This document shows positions 1 through 12,128 of a DNA stretch of 64,000 nt, one piece after another. Every line of letters begins with the position of its first letter. Position 1 is the first letter of the stretch. The translations under genes were made by a program, and so were the position numbers. The stretch lies in NCBI GenBank assembly GCA_963920765.1, contig OY987246.1:9860501-9924500 (forward strand). The letters run 5' to 3'. Under the pieces are notes generated by a model. It saw only the letters and a list, made by a program, of their open reading frames with translations. It was not told the origin of the DNA and ran no database searches. The stretch is from Ulota crispa (lineage: Eukaryota > Streptophyta > Bryopsida > Orthotrichales > Orthotrichaceae).

Positions 1-8
1 TTCATTTT

Positions 9-1174
9 TTGTCAATGTTGTTATTACTTTCTTCCCGCAAGAAACCCCATCCATCTCAACTTTTTTGGGTAGAGTTTACAAAATTAACACATTGGAACTA
101 CATAGAAAGAATAGTATGGAGAACAACAAATGCAATACAGCATTCCAAGTACATTCAATTCTATAGGATGAGTTTTGTTGCATATAAAAATTTGCTTAAC
201 TTATTAACTCCTTTTTTATGAAGTCCATGTGTAAATCAAGTGAGGCCACAAATAGAAATAGATAAAATACTATCATGTGTTCTTCACAGATTTGCACATG
301 GTCATAGTGCTAAACACATGGCTGATTGTTTCATGATAGAAGCTTCAACCATCGGAAAGTATGTTGATATCATTTGTGAAATCTTTAAGCAAGAAGACAA
401 AATGTTTGGTGTTTGCATTTCAATTCCAAGCGGAAACCTCCTCCCTAGCATTATCTCTAATTTTCAGGATTTAATGGGTTTACTCAACATATGTTGAGCA
501 ATTGATAGGACACTCATACTGCTATTAAAAAGACCAAATAGAAGAGTGTCATTAGCTAGTACTAACTTCTACAATAGAAAACATTCAATACTATTGTTTT
601 ACAAGGAATTTGTGATTCAAGGATGATTTTCTGGAATGTTTGCACGGAACAATTTGGAGGCGTGCATGATGGAGGTCAGTCCAAATTGTTGATTTTATAT
701 AAGAGTTCAAGAAGATGGGAGATTTTGCAAGAACCAGTAGTTGTGGTTGGAGACATACAATGCACTTCTTATTTAATAGGAGATTCCGCCTACCCCATCC
801 GCAAGTATTTGATGAAGAACTAAAAGGCACCCAATGATTTGCAAAAATCACAGTTTGACAAATCCTTGAATTTTGGAAGAGTTATTATCAAACAAGCATT
901 TGGCATATTAAAGAACCAATTACTTTTTTAGAAGAATTTCAATTCTAGGGTTGACAAAGCCGCTAGAGTCACAGTAGTTTGTTGTTGACTATACAACTAT
1001 TGTGAAATGCCTAACCAGCCAGAGCATGCTGCACTTCATCCAGCAATTCAAATGGATCTCCATGTTGGATTTAGGAATGTGAGATTACATATGTTTAGGG
1101 AGGGAGAATTGTCTAAACATCAGGGAGAAATACTTAGACAAATTTTTTTCAGGCAATGGGTTCTAGAGAACTAA
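9..1174 (+). pseudogene. PIF/Harbinger (HARBI1-like) transposase, degenerate
   Basis: This is a decayed DDE transposase of the plant PIF/Harbinger (HARBI1) family. One frame gives the N-terminal helical part, interrupted by TGA at 219-221 and again at 495-497. The second stop falls just before AIDRT, which corresponds to the family's AIDGTH block carrying the first catalytic Asp. A frameshift near 595 leads into a segment resembling the FxGxVHD block, then LIGDSAYP (second Asp) near 774-790. The third block reads IIKQAFGILK near 880-915, where the family has an acidic residue (VERAFGRLK), so the third catalytic acid appears replaced by Lys. The segments near 1000-1020 (HNYCE-like) and 1120-1160 match the family's C-terminal end. 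Several stops and shifts make it non-functional. The 5' end may continue left of the window. No TIRs were found. Confidence 0.85.
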
Positions 1175-3754
1175 ATTGATGAATGATTTCATGTTGTTCT
1201 CTGAGATTGAGGCCATGTTAATCAATAAACATATCCCAACGTTTCTCTTATATATTTTTTAATTTATGAAAGTATGAGAGTTTTTTTTAACAACATTGTG
1301 ATCTTGGCAAAGGAAGAAACCTTAAATATTTTGATTTCTGCAAAGGATGAATTTTGTCTGTAATGGTCTTTAACTAGCTCTTTTACGATTCTATTTTTGA
1401 AGATTGTGGTAATAATTAGATGACTAGCTTTGTAAAACACAAGGACAAACAACACCAAATTTGTTCAGGGAAAGTTTGAAATAGCTAAAGTTATAGGATC
1501 TAAGGTCAAATGTAAGGTAAATAACGTTCAATTAAGGAAATGTAAGGATAAGGTTATGACAAAGGGTTACTGATTTAGGAATTGGGTAGACAGACTTGTA
1601 CATATCTTTCATATGTGGGTTTCAGTAACTAATAATCAGTCCATTAAATATGAATGCAATCCCATGCAAATGCTATGATACTATCAACGGTCTAAAATGG
1701 AATTAGGAGAATTAACATTCATAAAACAAACACAAGCAATAATCTTTGGCAATGGACACAATCAGTAGCCAAATAGTCCAAGGCTATAATCTGGTTATTG
1801 AGTGTTATCAACATCACAATGTGGCAATAGTCTGGCAGTATATTTTCTATCATAAACCATGCGTCAGTAATTTAATTGCATCATTGAGTAATCACATGTA
1901 ATCAATCTGATTATTTTCCATACTAAACCACAATCTATATTGGCACGTCTATGGCCTACCCAGAAGGGATTTAAATAAAGAGATAATCAATTCAATATTC
2001 TTCTCTTCATTTGTTTATAGCCTTTGATTTCCATTACATATATTGCTCCATCTATTCCATCATACTAATTCTATAGAATATCTCTATTCTATTTCTATCT
2101 CAATCAATAGATATTGCAATCGGTCAATAGCTAGTTCAATTCTATCTCAAAACATTGAACCTATTTACTATTGCCTAAGTTTCTATCACAAAAACTATCT
2201 TGTAATCACTACAAGGATAATAATAATAATCTATTCAATAACCATCTACTTTCAATTGCAGTGTATTGTAATTTTTGTGAGAATTGGTACTTGACTATAA
2301 ATTTATAATCTCCTGCTTATGCTCCACGCTCCAGGCTATAGCTATTCTCCTTTTCTCAATATTCAATCATAAAAGGGCACACGCTGAGAATCACTCTCAG
2401 ATCATGGCCATCATCTTTCTTTTTACTCAAGCATCACATCAATTCATTTTCATCATAATATTAGATGATAGCTTTCCTCTCAAATTTAACAACCCGGGTT
2501 ATATCCTCACAAGCTTCAATTATAATCAATAACCATTCTAATATGATTAACACTAAATCTCTCAGAAGCATCTCACTTCTTTAAATGAATTTGTGCATTG
2601 AGTTTTGCAATTACAATTCTGTCAATTGCCTTAAGCATTCTCTCTTGGAAATACTCGCATGATAATTGCTAACAATCTTGACAATGGTCTGGAGCAACTT
2701 CCTTCAAGTTAATTCTCTCTCTGTCTATTGCTTTTGACTTTTATTAGTTCAGTATTGCATCTTGCAACTCGCAAGGCATTCATTCATAAATTAACCAATC
2801 AACTATTGCTTAAGCTCTCAATCTCTGAGACACTCTCACTGACTATAATCTCTGCTTCTATGAACAAGACTATAAATAAGATTAAAGCCTTACCTCTCAT
2901 AGGTTTCTCTAGCATCACTCACTGTCTATAATCTGCACACTCACTCACTGAGTCAAACCGGCAATTGCCTCAATCATAAATTGAAATCAGTTCATAACAA
3001 TCACATTAACAAAATATTGATTTAACACTTTGGCCTTGCTATCTGCAAACCGGAAACACAATCAAAAATAGAATATTGCCTTCCATAATCTATCTGATTA
3101 GGCGCATACATATTATTAACATAAAATTGAATACAAAAGAAAACAAAGAAACTGCAAGGGAAATCAGATCTAAATTCTGCTCCAAGTAAAAGGAGAATGC
3201 CAATAGTCTTTTATGGTCTAACTCTCCCCATTCCCGTATATAACTTCCTAACCGCATAACTACTACCCGTCCATAGCATAGAGTCTATTCACAAGACAAT
3301 TGACCATGCATTCACACTCTATTTCAAAACTAGTATGCACTTTACTTCCATTTACACTTCAGAAATCAAATGCAAACTCAAAATTCAAAAACGTTGATCA
3401 CAAAGATCTTGGTCTTAAACTGTAGTTACGCAGAGAAAGTTTGAAAAATGTTCAAAAATGTTCAAATTATTACTAAATAAGCTACTGAAGAACAAGAAGG
3501 TTTTTTTTCTTGTAAAACTAATTCAAAATCTCTTGAGTTTTAAAATCTAGGTGTCTGATGATAAGGAGCATGGTAAGTGATGCACGAATATTGCGCCATT
3601 TTTAACTTGATGTTTGTCAATTTTACCATTGTGTGTTTTTGGGCCAAAGTGAGCTCAGGATTTTTTTTGTTGCCGATGGAGGCCTACCTTGGCCCATGAG
3701 GGACCGCACAAACCCCTCATCGAGGCTCATGTGTGAGGCCCTAATGAGGTGGCA
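1175..3754. other. AT-rich intergenic, no gene recognised
   Basis: No gene is recognisable on either strand. The stretch 1900-3000 is low-complexity, with many short repeats of CTCACTCACTG, CAATAG and CTATAATC words, and open frames are short. It may be old transposon sequence related to the adjacent Harbinger remnant, but nothing ties it to a family. Confidence 0.5.
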
Positions 3755-4158
3755 CTTAAGGTAGCCGCACCCATAGGCAAGAGTGTCTCCATAAGCGTGA
3801 TCTAACCATGTCAAGATTAACAAATACTAAAAAAATCAGTTATGGGTGATGAACCAATGGTTGTGGGTGACTAAGTGATGGTTGTGGGTGACTAGCTTGA
3901 CAATTTTGAGTACCCCATCTCACTATTTAAGAAGCAATAAGCCTTGTTTTTAGCATCTCTTCCACGCGGCTTTACATATTTAGTGATCTTGGACTTTAAA
4001 AAATCTTTAAGAATAACTACTTGTTGTTGGAACTTTGAAATTGATGCCAATATTTTTAGTTTCCTCTTGCTAACTTATGATATTTTTTTCAAAGTTAGTC
4101 AATTGTTCTACCTACTCCAAAACCCTTATTTCCATGCTTATGGGTGCGGCTACCTTAC
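3755..4158. repeat. Possible small foldback element (20 bp inverted ends)
   Basis: Positions 3757-3775 (AAGGTAGCCGCACCCATA) recur as the reverse complement at 4138-4156 (TATGGGTGCGGCTACCTT). The interior is AT-rich and non-coding. The arms could be the TIRs of a roughly 0.4 kb MITE, but no target duplication is clear. Confidence 0.35.
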
Positions 4159-4555
4159 TTGGCCCTCAAATTTGGTCTAATGAGTCATAGACTTTTGCTC
4201 ACACCATTTTTATCACCAAATAGTAATTCACCGAAGGCTTATTGGAACAGAATAAAAAAAATTTGGGACAAGAATTTGCACCCACTTGCTGATTTTCCTT
4301 GACCTCCTTCACTTGGCAAATTATATGGGACTAGTATACTTGTGTGTCCCCTGGACACATTTTGGCTCATCATGACGTCAGTGAATAACATCTATTTCAA
4401 TCCATGTAAGCACTGCCACGCAAGCACAACCACTGCCATGTAGGCACTCGCAGCAGGCCAAGTAGGAAAAACATGCTTAACCAACTGACACCCAGATCTA
4501 ATATATATATACATACCCGTTGTACCAATGGAGGCAACAAAAATATCCTTGCAAA

Positions 4556-4661
4556 AAATGTAAAAGGTGCAACTTGTTAAATAGAAAATGTAAAAGGTAC
4601 AACAATAGAAAACGTAAAAGGTGCAACTAGTTAAATAAATAAAATGTAAAAGGCGCAACTT
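4556..4661. repeat. Imperfect minisatellite, 25-35 bp units
   Basis: Four imperfect units share the core AATGTAAAAGGTGCAACT, separated by short AT-rich linkers (GTTAAATAG and variants). The array lies just inside the left TIR of the 4341-6304 element and is probably part of its interior. Confidence 0.7.
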
Positions 4662-5021
4662 ACATGCATGGAATGCAACTCATAGTTGCACTCAAACTCT
4701 TTACTTTTCATCTAAAACAACCCATGGGATTCTTATATATATATATATATATATATGTATATAGATTCAATGCTTGGTACATTTTGCAACTAGATTTGTT
4801 TATCCTATGTTGCATTTTGTTTTCTCCTTTGATTTCAAGAATTGTTAATAGTTTTTTTTTTTGTTTTCTTGTTTTCTCACACAAGAACTTCTGCATCCTA
4901 TTCTACCAATTGTGAGAGTCCATGCTTGCATTTTTGCACATCTGACTGCAAAAAGTTTGGTTCATTCATGCAAAAGTGCAATTTTGCACATGAAATTGTT
5001 GAGGAAAAATAGCCAACTTAA

Positions 5022-6110
5022 CCCCTAAATGTCCAAGGGTACTTTTATTGTTTTGGTAGGCAATTCTATAGGTTTTGAATTGTAAGTGTAAGTTCATTAT
5101 TAAAAAATTGAAACAAAATTGTGACTATAGGATCTCAAACTTTAGGACTTCTAGATGGTGCTACCACACAAACCTCCAAAAAAGCCATGTGTTTTTAAGA
5201 TATTTGTGATTGAATATGGATGAGCATGGATTTTTGTTTAATTTTGGAGCTGCCCAAATTTTAATGCAAAAATAGCAACTTTTGTGTACAAATTTGAGAA
5301 ACAACCACTTACAGTGATTTTGTGTTTATTGTTGTTATTTTGAAATTAACGACCTCCTTCCAAAATCCATGACCTCAATTTCACAAACAAGCTAGTAATG
5401 CAACTGTCTAAAAGCTACCACCTAACACAAAAAGTTCTAATTCCAATTCTTGACCAAAAATCAATATAAACAAAAGAGAATACAAATTTGTATAACAAAG
5501 ATTTTCCAAGTGAAATTAGCCCAAAACACATTTAGAAAATTTTAGATGATGAATTTTCAATAACAAGGTCCTCATTGCCTAAGAGACTGCCCAAGGGAGA
5601 TCTTGAAAAAATGGGTAGCAAGTTTAGAACAAAGGCAAGGAAAATTTTATGGACACCCCCAAAGTTTGCCATGTTTGTATAGATACTCCTAGTTTTTAGA
5701 AATTGCACAAATACCCTTGCCCCATTATTTTCAGGCATTTGTTTTGTTGTGCATGTTACTTTGTTCATGACCAATGTAAAGGCAAGGAGTACAATAGAAC
5801 ATAAAAGAATCATTGCACGCACAAGGAGAAAGAAGTGACATGCACAATTGAACAAATGCCTAAAAATTATGGTCCAAGGGCATTTTCACAATTTAGAAAA
5901 AACCAAGGGTATCTTCACAAATATGGCAAACATCAATGGTATCCATAAAGTTTTCTCTTTTTTCAATGTGGCAGTTCATCATAGGCTTTTCAATGACACC
6001 ATTCATCACACTGTTTAGTGTACACCAAGCAAGGTTTGGGAGGAAGATTTTTTTCACTTTACAAGATAAAATCTAGCATTTTCCATACTCAACCAATTAT
6101 TTGCTTGACT
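5022..6110 (-). mobile_element. TTAA-bounded (piggyBac-like) MITE, E-type copy, interrupted
   Basis: TTAA at 5018-5021 is followed by CCCCTAAATGTCCAAGG. From there to about 5620 the sequence aligns by eye, in reverse orientation, with the 54557-55451 element. The similarity resumes after the MITE at 5639-5957 and runs to about 6100. It is then replaced by the right TIR of the surrounding 4341-6304 element. The right terminus of this copy is therefore missing. It contains no coding capacity. Confidence 0.65.
5639..5957. mobile_element. Mutator-like foldback MITE (GGGAAATT family), decayed copy
   Basis: This is about 320 bp whose two ends are inverted copies of each other (TTTGCCATGTTTGTATAGAT near 5665; ATATGGCAAAC near 5920). 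It matches the better preserved copy at 44570-44902 along its whole length. The ends are eroded and no target duplication is left. It interrupts the TTAA-type element around it. Confidence 0.7.
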
Positions 6111-6649
6111 GCCATATATGTTTTCTATGTCTATATATAATAGATTTGGGTGTCTGTTGGTCAAGCATGTTTTTCCTACGTGGCCTGCTGCAAGTGCCTA
6201 CATAGCAGTGGCTGCGAGTACCTGCGTGGTAGTGCCTACATGGATTGAAGTAGATGTTACTCATTGATGTTATGATGAGCCAAAATGTGTCCAGGGGACA
6301 CACGGGTATACTATTTTACACTATAATACACTATAGTTAAAATTTTGGCTATTTTGCAATTTGAACTGGCTAACAATACACTACATGCCAAATCTCCCAA
6401 GATAGTGGCACCAAGCATGCTTGTAGTTTAGCCACCATAAATAATTAGAATGTAATATTCAAGACATTTATATTGAACGCTAGAGTTAACTTCAAACCAC
6501 ACCTTTTCCAAATAGATAACATTAGAACCTTCAAACAGCATTTAATTTCTTTGCAAATTTTTGCTTAAATCTTACCTCAAAAGTGAGGTGACGATCAGTA
6601 CTCTAAGAAATTCCATCAAAAATTTGGATGAAATCATCACATCCCTACA

Positions 6650-6795
6650 TGAGCTGAACCCCAGTTCACTATATTTTGAATGAAAGTAACTTATATTAGT
6701 AAGTCTTTAGATGAACTTTTGATGAGTTAAAACCTGGTTCACCATATTTTGGATGAAAATAACTTATATTAGTACTTTCTTGGATGAACTTCCGC
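6650..6795. repeat. Tandem duplication, 73 bp x 2
   Basis: Two adjacent imperfect units each contain a TTCACTATATTTTG-like core followed by TAACTTATATTAGTA. Units start at 6650 and 6723. Non-coding. Confidence 0.7.
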
Positions 6796-8262
6796 TGATC
6801 ATTCAATTGTTTTCCGATTTTAGCAACAAATTCCTTACCTGCCTGCATTCTCTGGTGCGGGTCGCTCTACCCTGACAAAAACAAAAATTAGACCCTGCGT
6901 TCAAACCTATGACTTCCCAGAAAGGTTTCAATGTTTCCTGAACACCCAAATTTGGTGCCTTGGGCATTTACGGGTCAAAACCTTTTTCTCCTGCAGTTTA
7001 TAGGCTCGACATTAATATTTCTGGTAGAACTTTGCCCCTAACAGACAAATGAAACTTTGTAGAATACGTCCAAAGGCTAAAAAACTTTACGTTCCATCCA
7101 ATGTTGATATAAATACTAATGTCACGATTTTAAAAAATGACAAATAAATTCACTCTAGCAAAGATTAGATGTTCACTGGATACTCAAGATCACGTCTGAA
7201 GCTTTCAATCGAATATTTAACCTACACTCTTCCATTGATGAGCATGTAAATATTACGATCAGGTGAAACAGAACTTAAAATTCACAAATCCTCTCCGAGC
7301 CTATCTTGGCCTCAAGGTCAAGGATCTCGGTAGAGGGACTTAGCTTAGTGCCATTGATACAGAAGACCTTTATCCAAGTATGCATGGCCTCTCAAAAAGG
7401 AATACCTATGCCAGTGCTAAAGATGACTTCTTTGAACCACCTACTCTAAACCGCAATTTCTCAAATTTCACCACTACTCCAGCGCAAGCACCGAATATTA
7501 CCTACACTCCGGATGTGAAAAACTATTATTGACTTCTTCCAATTTCCTTATCCATTTCAACCAGCTGGTCATGAATATTGTGTAAGTTCTGCCGGAAAAC
7601 GGCTCACAAAAGAACACCCTGCCGAGACTGGTCACTGCTCAAGAGGATGCTCAAAGACTGGGCCCCAATACCTCAGCTACTGTGATGGTGCCTAGTCCTC
7701 AACCACAAAGCAGTGTGCTCGGCGGCCCAAGGATGCCAAACGGGCCACAAGTGCGTCTGGAGATCACCTCCACTCTACATAATGCTCTACAAACGTGATC
7801 AGATCGCCCAACACGCGTCACAGAGCCCTACCGACCGCACCTGTCTTCCACATGTGCAGTCACCGAACGAACTCCACGACCTGTATCCCTTACACCGTCA
7901 CCAGCCACAAACATGCACCTGCCAGGTTCCCATAAATTGCTCTCCTACGCAACATCGACAAAAAAAATCCTTACTTTGAAAGGCCTCTTTCAGAAACCGC
8001 CATCGGCGGCATGACATGAGCACTACTACCGTGCCGGTCTACCATTTGCGGATCCAACTCCTAAATAATACTATGCGACGTCTAGGATCTGTCAGTAGTC
8101 ACCCTCGTGAGCCCACCATAAACTCCATACGCTCCCACCTCCAAACGGGAACTGCGCACGTAATTCACCCCACTTGTAACCTTCCGCTCCCACACACAAC
8201 CCCCTCCAGCCGCCGTGAACTCCACGCCCGTCCTTCCTTCCAATCTCACAACTATCTGCTGC
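6796..8262. other. Intergenic, 3' side of SAR1
   Basis: Near 6940-6974 lies a solo end of the TTAA family (CCAAATTTGGTGCCTTGGGC then ATTTACGGGTCAA), homologous to the left end of the 54557-55451 element. The stretch 7287-7680 has a more even base composition and two open stretches (7344-7529 and one in a shifted frame to about 7690), but I do not recognise a protein. The last few hundred bases before 8263 are presumably SAR1 3' UTR on the minus strand. Confidence 0.45.
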
Positions 8263-9922
8263 CTACTTGATGTACTGCGACATCCACTTGATGCCCTCGC
8301 CGTACCCCATCTTCCGAACGATGCTGCACATGAACACTTCGATCGGCCGCACGTTCGTCTCCCCAAGATTCACCTTGCCCTTGCCCGTCGTGTAATTGCT
8401 CAGGCCCAGCGAGTACCGCAACTCGTCCTCCGACGCTGCGAACGGGATGTCGATCTTGTTCCCCAACACCAAGAACGGCACCTGCGCTAGCGACTCGTCT
8501 GACAACAGAGAATCCAGCTCCTTCTTCGACTCCGACAGCCTCTCCTTGTCCGCCGCATCCACCAGGTACACGATGCCATCCACCTGCACCGTCAAGCATG
8601 TCGTCAGCGACCGTCGACCTCGTTCGGTCTCCCTTGCCGATGGAGCAAGACGAAATAGGATACACCAAACCCTAGAATGGACTCGGTCACTCTGTCTCGT
8701 GCGCTGCGATTCTATTTGGACCACCACGACTCTGGAACACGACCTGGACAAGGCTCGAGCAGGAAAAGACCGAATGCTCGAGCAATCGACACCAAGCAAA
8801 CAGCCACGCAGCATGTTCTGACGAGCAGTACACAAGACACCGCTCTATCAGCTCTAACCCTAGCTAACCACAACACAACACGACACGTCCGAACGATGCT
8901 CTGGACGACGAAACCTACTCTTCCACCGTCTCCGCCGTAATTACCAGCCCCAGAAACCTGCAGAGGTCTCTCAACATCCGTACCCAAACCAACGACCAAT
9001 ATCCAGCGCTTAGGGCCGTCTATTTGAGAAGACCAAAAACGGCCACTGCCAAAAAGACGGGCTCCCTACGTATCCCACCGCCGCACTCTCCACCTGCTAC
9101 GTCGCGTGCCATGACCCGACCGTCCATTCCACACAATGCTCACATCCAACAGCCGACACAAAAAGGGACACCAATTCACCTTGGCGTAGTAGTCCTTCCA
9201 CACTCGTCTCGCGATCTGATGACCTCCCAGGTCGAACGCTTTGAACTTGATCTTTCCGATGCTCAACTCCTCCGACGTCGGATATTGCGTCGGTTGATGC
9301 TGCGCCAACCTCTGTATCGCCACACCCGGCACCACTCTCGTCAGAACCACAATCATCACCTCAAAGTCGTGTCGTCAATTCCTCTCACCTCCTCCCACTC
9401 GTTCCAAACAAACAAACAACAATCGACCATCCCCACGAGATCGCATCCCTCGACTCCTACTCCGCGAATCCCGACCACGCAATCCACTCCGAACCCCGCA
9501 TCGCTTCCTCCTCCCGACCGCGTACATCAACACGCCATGCACAGCAACTCCCGCGCGCGCACAAACTCAGTGTACCGGATTGCATCATTCGGTTATGTCT
9601 CCGGATCGTCCCTGTACTCACTCTCCTCCGACCAAGAACTCCGTCTCCACACCCTCCCCCCTTTTCGATACCGAAATTCGCAAAACCGAAAACCCTTACG
9701 ACCATGGACACACACGCGCGCACACACACACACACGCCAACCCACACAAATTCTGCGCCAGCTTCCACGGGAACAACTCCCCGGCGGCCGCACCTCATCT
9801 TTGAGCATGTGCAGCAGCGTCGTCTTGCCGGCGTTGTCCAGGCCTAGAAACAAGATTTTCGCCTCCTTCTGCCATAACCCTAAGGTGGCCAGCACGCTGT
9901 AAAACCAATCGAACAAAAACAT
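8263..9922 (-). CDS. SAR1: Small GTPase SAR1 (COPII coat initiator)
   Basis: SAR1 is the Arf-family GTPase that, once loaded with GTP by SEC12 at the ER, inserts its N-terminal helix in the membrane and recruits SEC23/24 to form COPII vesicles. Exons (minus strand): 9922-9794, 9311-9180 and 8583-8263. All junctions are GT-AG and in phase, and the product is 193 aa, the usual SAR1 length. It starts [15 protein letters not shown], the hydrophobic N-terminal motif typical of plant SAR1. Visible G motifs are GLDNAGKT (27-34), the switch I region PTSEELS (54-60), DLGGHQ (70-75) and NKID (129-132). The protein ends in QYIK. An upstream in-frame ATG at 9980-9982 would add 20 unrelated residues and is rejected because family similarity starts at MFLFDW. 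Exons are GC-rich with mostly G/C third positions. Intron 1 carries a CA microsatellite (9721-9735). Confidence 0.97.
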
Positions 9923-10410
9923 CGTGGCCAGAGCCCCCGCGCTCCCCCACTCCTCGCGCAACCGCCGCGCGTGCAACCACAACCCCGCCTCAGCGCCTCG
10001 CCAGCAGTAGCAGCATCAGCAGCAAAAGCAGGCACACACAAGAGAGAACGCCGGTGCCAAGCCCCGCCAGCGGCCTTGGAGACTCCGCACGAGAGCCTTC
10101 ACAACAGTCGAGCATCCGCACCAGCAGCCAGCGCAACACGCAAGCCACGGGATGACGGGAGAGGGACGACCGAGCCCCCCCACCGGGGCGACCCCGACTC
10201 GCCGTGTGAACGGGGCTGTTTGCGAGCCCTTTGGCTCGGGGGCTGGAAAATTATTCGTGACGTCAGAGCCGGTGCCCTGCCAATGGCCTGCCGTTCTGTG
10301 CCGCACCTGCCTGACGGGCATTGGCAGGGTGTTGCCGGGTACAGTCCGAGCTTGCCGGGGGTTGCTGGAGGTCATGTGAAGGCCGATCACTTGTTAGCCC
10401 TTTAGGGTCG
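9923..10410 (-). promoter_or_regulatory. GC-rich 5' region of SAR1
   Basis: This is the GC-rich block immediately upstream of the SAR1 start. It probably holds the 5' UTR and core promoter. It contains a perfect 11 bp inverted repeat, CCCTGCCAATG (10275-10285) and CATTGGCAGGG (10319-10329), around a 33 bp loop. Composition turns AT-rich abruptly after about 10430. No transcription start can be fixed. Confidence 0.45.
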
Positions 10411-11732
10411 CCTGCTTTCCAAGCTGGTAGTCCTTTTGGAAAGACTAATTATCTTAGACTTCTTAGCAATTAATTTAGATGTAAAAAGCACAATCCAATC
10501 GTATTAATGTAAATTGTGGTCTTGGATGATAAGCAAGTAAATTTTTTGGACCTATGTGCTTATGACATGTGTTGCATTAGTTTAGTGGAAGGTGGTGCAT
10601 TAGATTAAGTTTGGATTGTACAAGTTGAATGAATGGCTCCTACTAGCAACTATTGTATTATTAGATTTTGAAATTGTGCACTTTTCTTATGTGTGATATG
10701 TTGAAGGGCTTGGACTTAGGATTTTGGGAAAAAGTCGTACCATTTTTTGTATTCAATGAAGGAAAGACATGGGTGATTAGCGTGCAAAAATTGTGGAAAA
10801 GATCATGAAATTTTGATCGTTTTTAGGAAAATGATATTTGCATGGTTAGAAAATCCAACCAAACAAGTTATTTGAATAGTATTGATTTACAACCATGTGT
10901 TTTTTCAAATGAAGTGTGACAATATATAAGTTATTTTAACCGTGCAATGCTAAAAGGATTGAAATGCTCAAGTAGGGTGTACAAAGCCAAAGAATAATTG
11001 GATTGACCGTTGTCATAGCACTATTTACTTGGTCCCTAAAGACATCAAGTGACATCATCCTCTTGTTGGTGTTTTAGTGAGTGATTTGTACTAAACACTC
11101 AAATTTTCTGATATCCTTCTAATGAATCACTCTCTCTACAACAAGATGTAATTCCAAACTTTGATCAAACAAGTGCTTGTGAAAATAAACTTCATTCCTT
11201 ACATATTTGTAATTGGTCAACCTATGATCCAAAATTGGTAACACACCCTAAATTTCATTTCAAAACCTAAGAAGGCAATTTTTGCCTCCTCCAGCCCTAA
11301 GGGGTTAACCTCTCCAAGCTAATTTGTCATACCAATGCATATTGTACCGGCCAAACCAAATTGAACTGATATAAGGTAGACACACCTTATATAGACCGTG
11401 TTAGAATTCCAACACCTCTGTACCTAGCATGTTCATTTTAGAAATGAAATGAACATCTCCGGTACATGGGATGAGAATTCTTAACGGGTCGGGTATGGGC
11501 ATATCTACCTTATTGAGTAAAAATTTATCTAAAACAGATTCTTAAGCTATAAATAGGTAATGTATATACTATGTGTGGCTTTCTATTCTACAGTGACAAA
11601 CCTCCAAGGTTTAATCAATTTTGACTTTTTCAACACATTTAAAACAATTTATCAAGAATTTCATCGTTACATGTTACGATAAAAGGAGGAATTGTGAAAG
11701 AAGTATTCTTTACCCTTGAACGTCAGATGGGT
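10411..11732. other. AT-rich intergenic
   Basis: No gene recognised. A possible TTAA-family end (CCCTAAGGGGTTAA) sits at 11295-11308. Confidence 0.5.
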
Positions 11733-11862
11733 TACTACAAGGAAATTATGGTCAAATCTACCAAAAGTTGACAAAGATTGTGACCTAATCTATAGTGTAT
11801 TGTAGATTAGGTCACAATCTCTATCAACTTTTTGTAGATTTGACAATGGTTTCCTTGTAGTG
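11733..11862. mobile_element. 130 bp foldback MITE with CACTA-like ends
   Basis: The whole 130 bp folds on itself. The left end TACTACAAGGAAA and the right end TTTCCTTGTAGTG are inverted copies, and the arms continue through TCAAATCTAC, AAAAGTTGA and ATTGTGACCTAATCTA. The right end matches the CACTACAAG start of plant CACTA (En/Spm) elements; the left end differs by one base. Flanking GGT/GAT could be a mutated 3 bp duplication, as CACTA elements make. Confidence 0.7.
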
Positions 11863-12128
11863 GATGGCCGTGCCTGCCCTCTACAGTTCTTTCTACAATG
11901 GTGTGGCACGTGCCCACTCATTAAAAGTTTTGTTTTTTAAAGTTGCAAAAGTCAATAGTGCATGGTGCCCTCATGAAAAGTGCAAGATAGGCAGCATGGA
12001 ACCTAACACCATGTTTTTGAATCTTCTCACAATTTGGATTATTGAAAAATATGAATGCTTTTGCTAAGATCGTTTTTTGCCTTCCATGATGCACCATGTG
12101 TCTATGATCACTTTTACAAAAAAATTAG

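Larger units (their letters stand above)
4341..6304. mobile_element. Non-autonomous DNA transposon with ~180 bp TIRs
   Basis: The segment starting GTGTGTCCCCTGGACACA at 4341-4360 and running to about 4520 is repeated in inverted orientation from about 6120 to 6304 (…TGTGTCCAGGGGACACAC). The arms are about 180 bp long and similar with scattered mismatches. AGTATACT at 4333-4340 and GGTATACT at 6305-6312 flank it as a probable 8-9 bp target duplication, which would fit a Mutator- or hAT-type element. The interior has no transposase. It holds a tandem array (4556-4661), a TA microsatellite near 4733-4760, and most of a TTAA-type element (from 5022) that is itself interrupted by a MITE. Confidence 0.7.

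Noticed and set aside
2043..2931. Several 67-83 codon plus-strand frames
   Set aside because: Ile/Ser/Thr-rich low-complexity readings of AT-rich repeats.
8252..8668. 138-codon minus-strand frame and others overlapping SAR1 exon 3
   Set aside because: Different frame of the SAR1 exon; the SAR1 reading has clear family motifs.
9024..9902. 292-codon plus-strand open frame
   Set aside because: It lies antisense across SAR1 exon 2 and intron 1 and has no recognisable domain.
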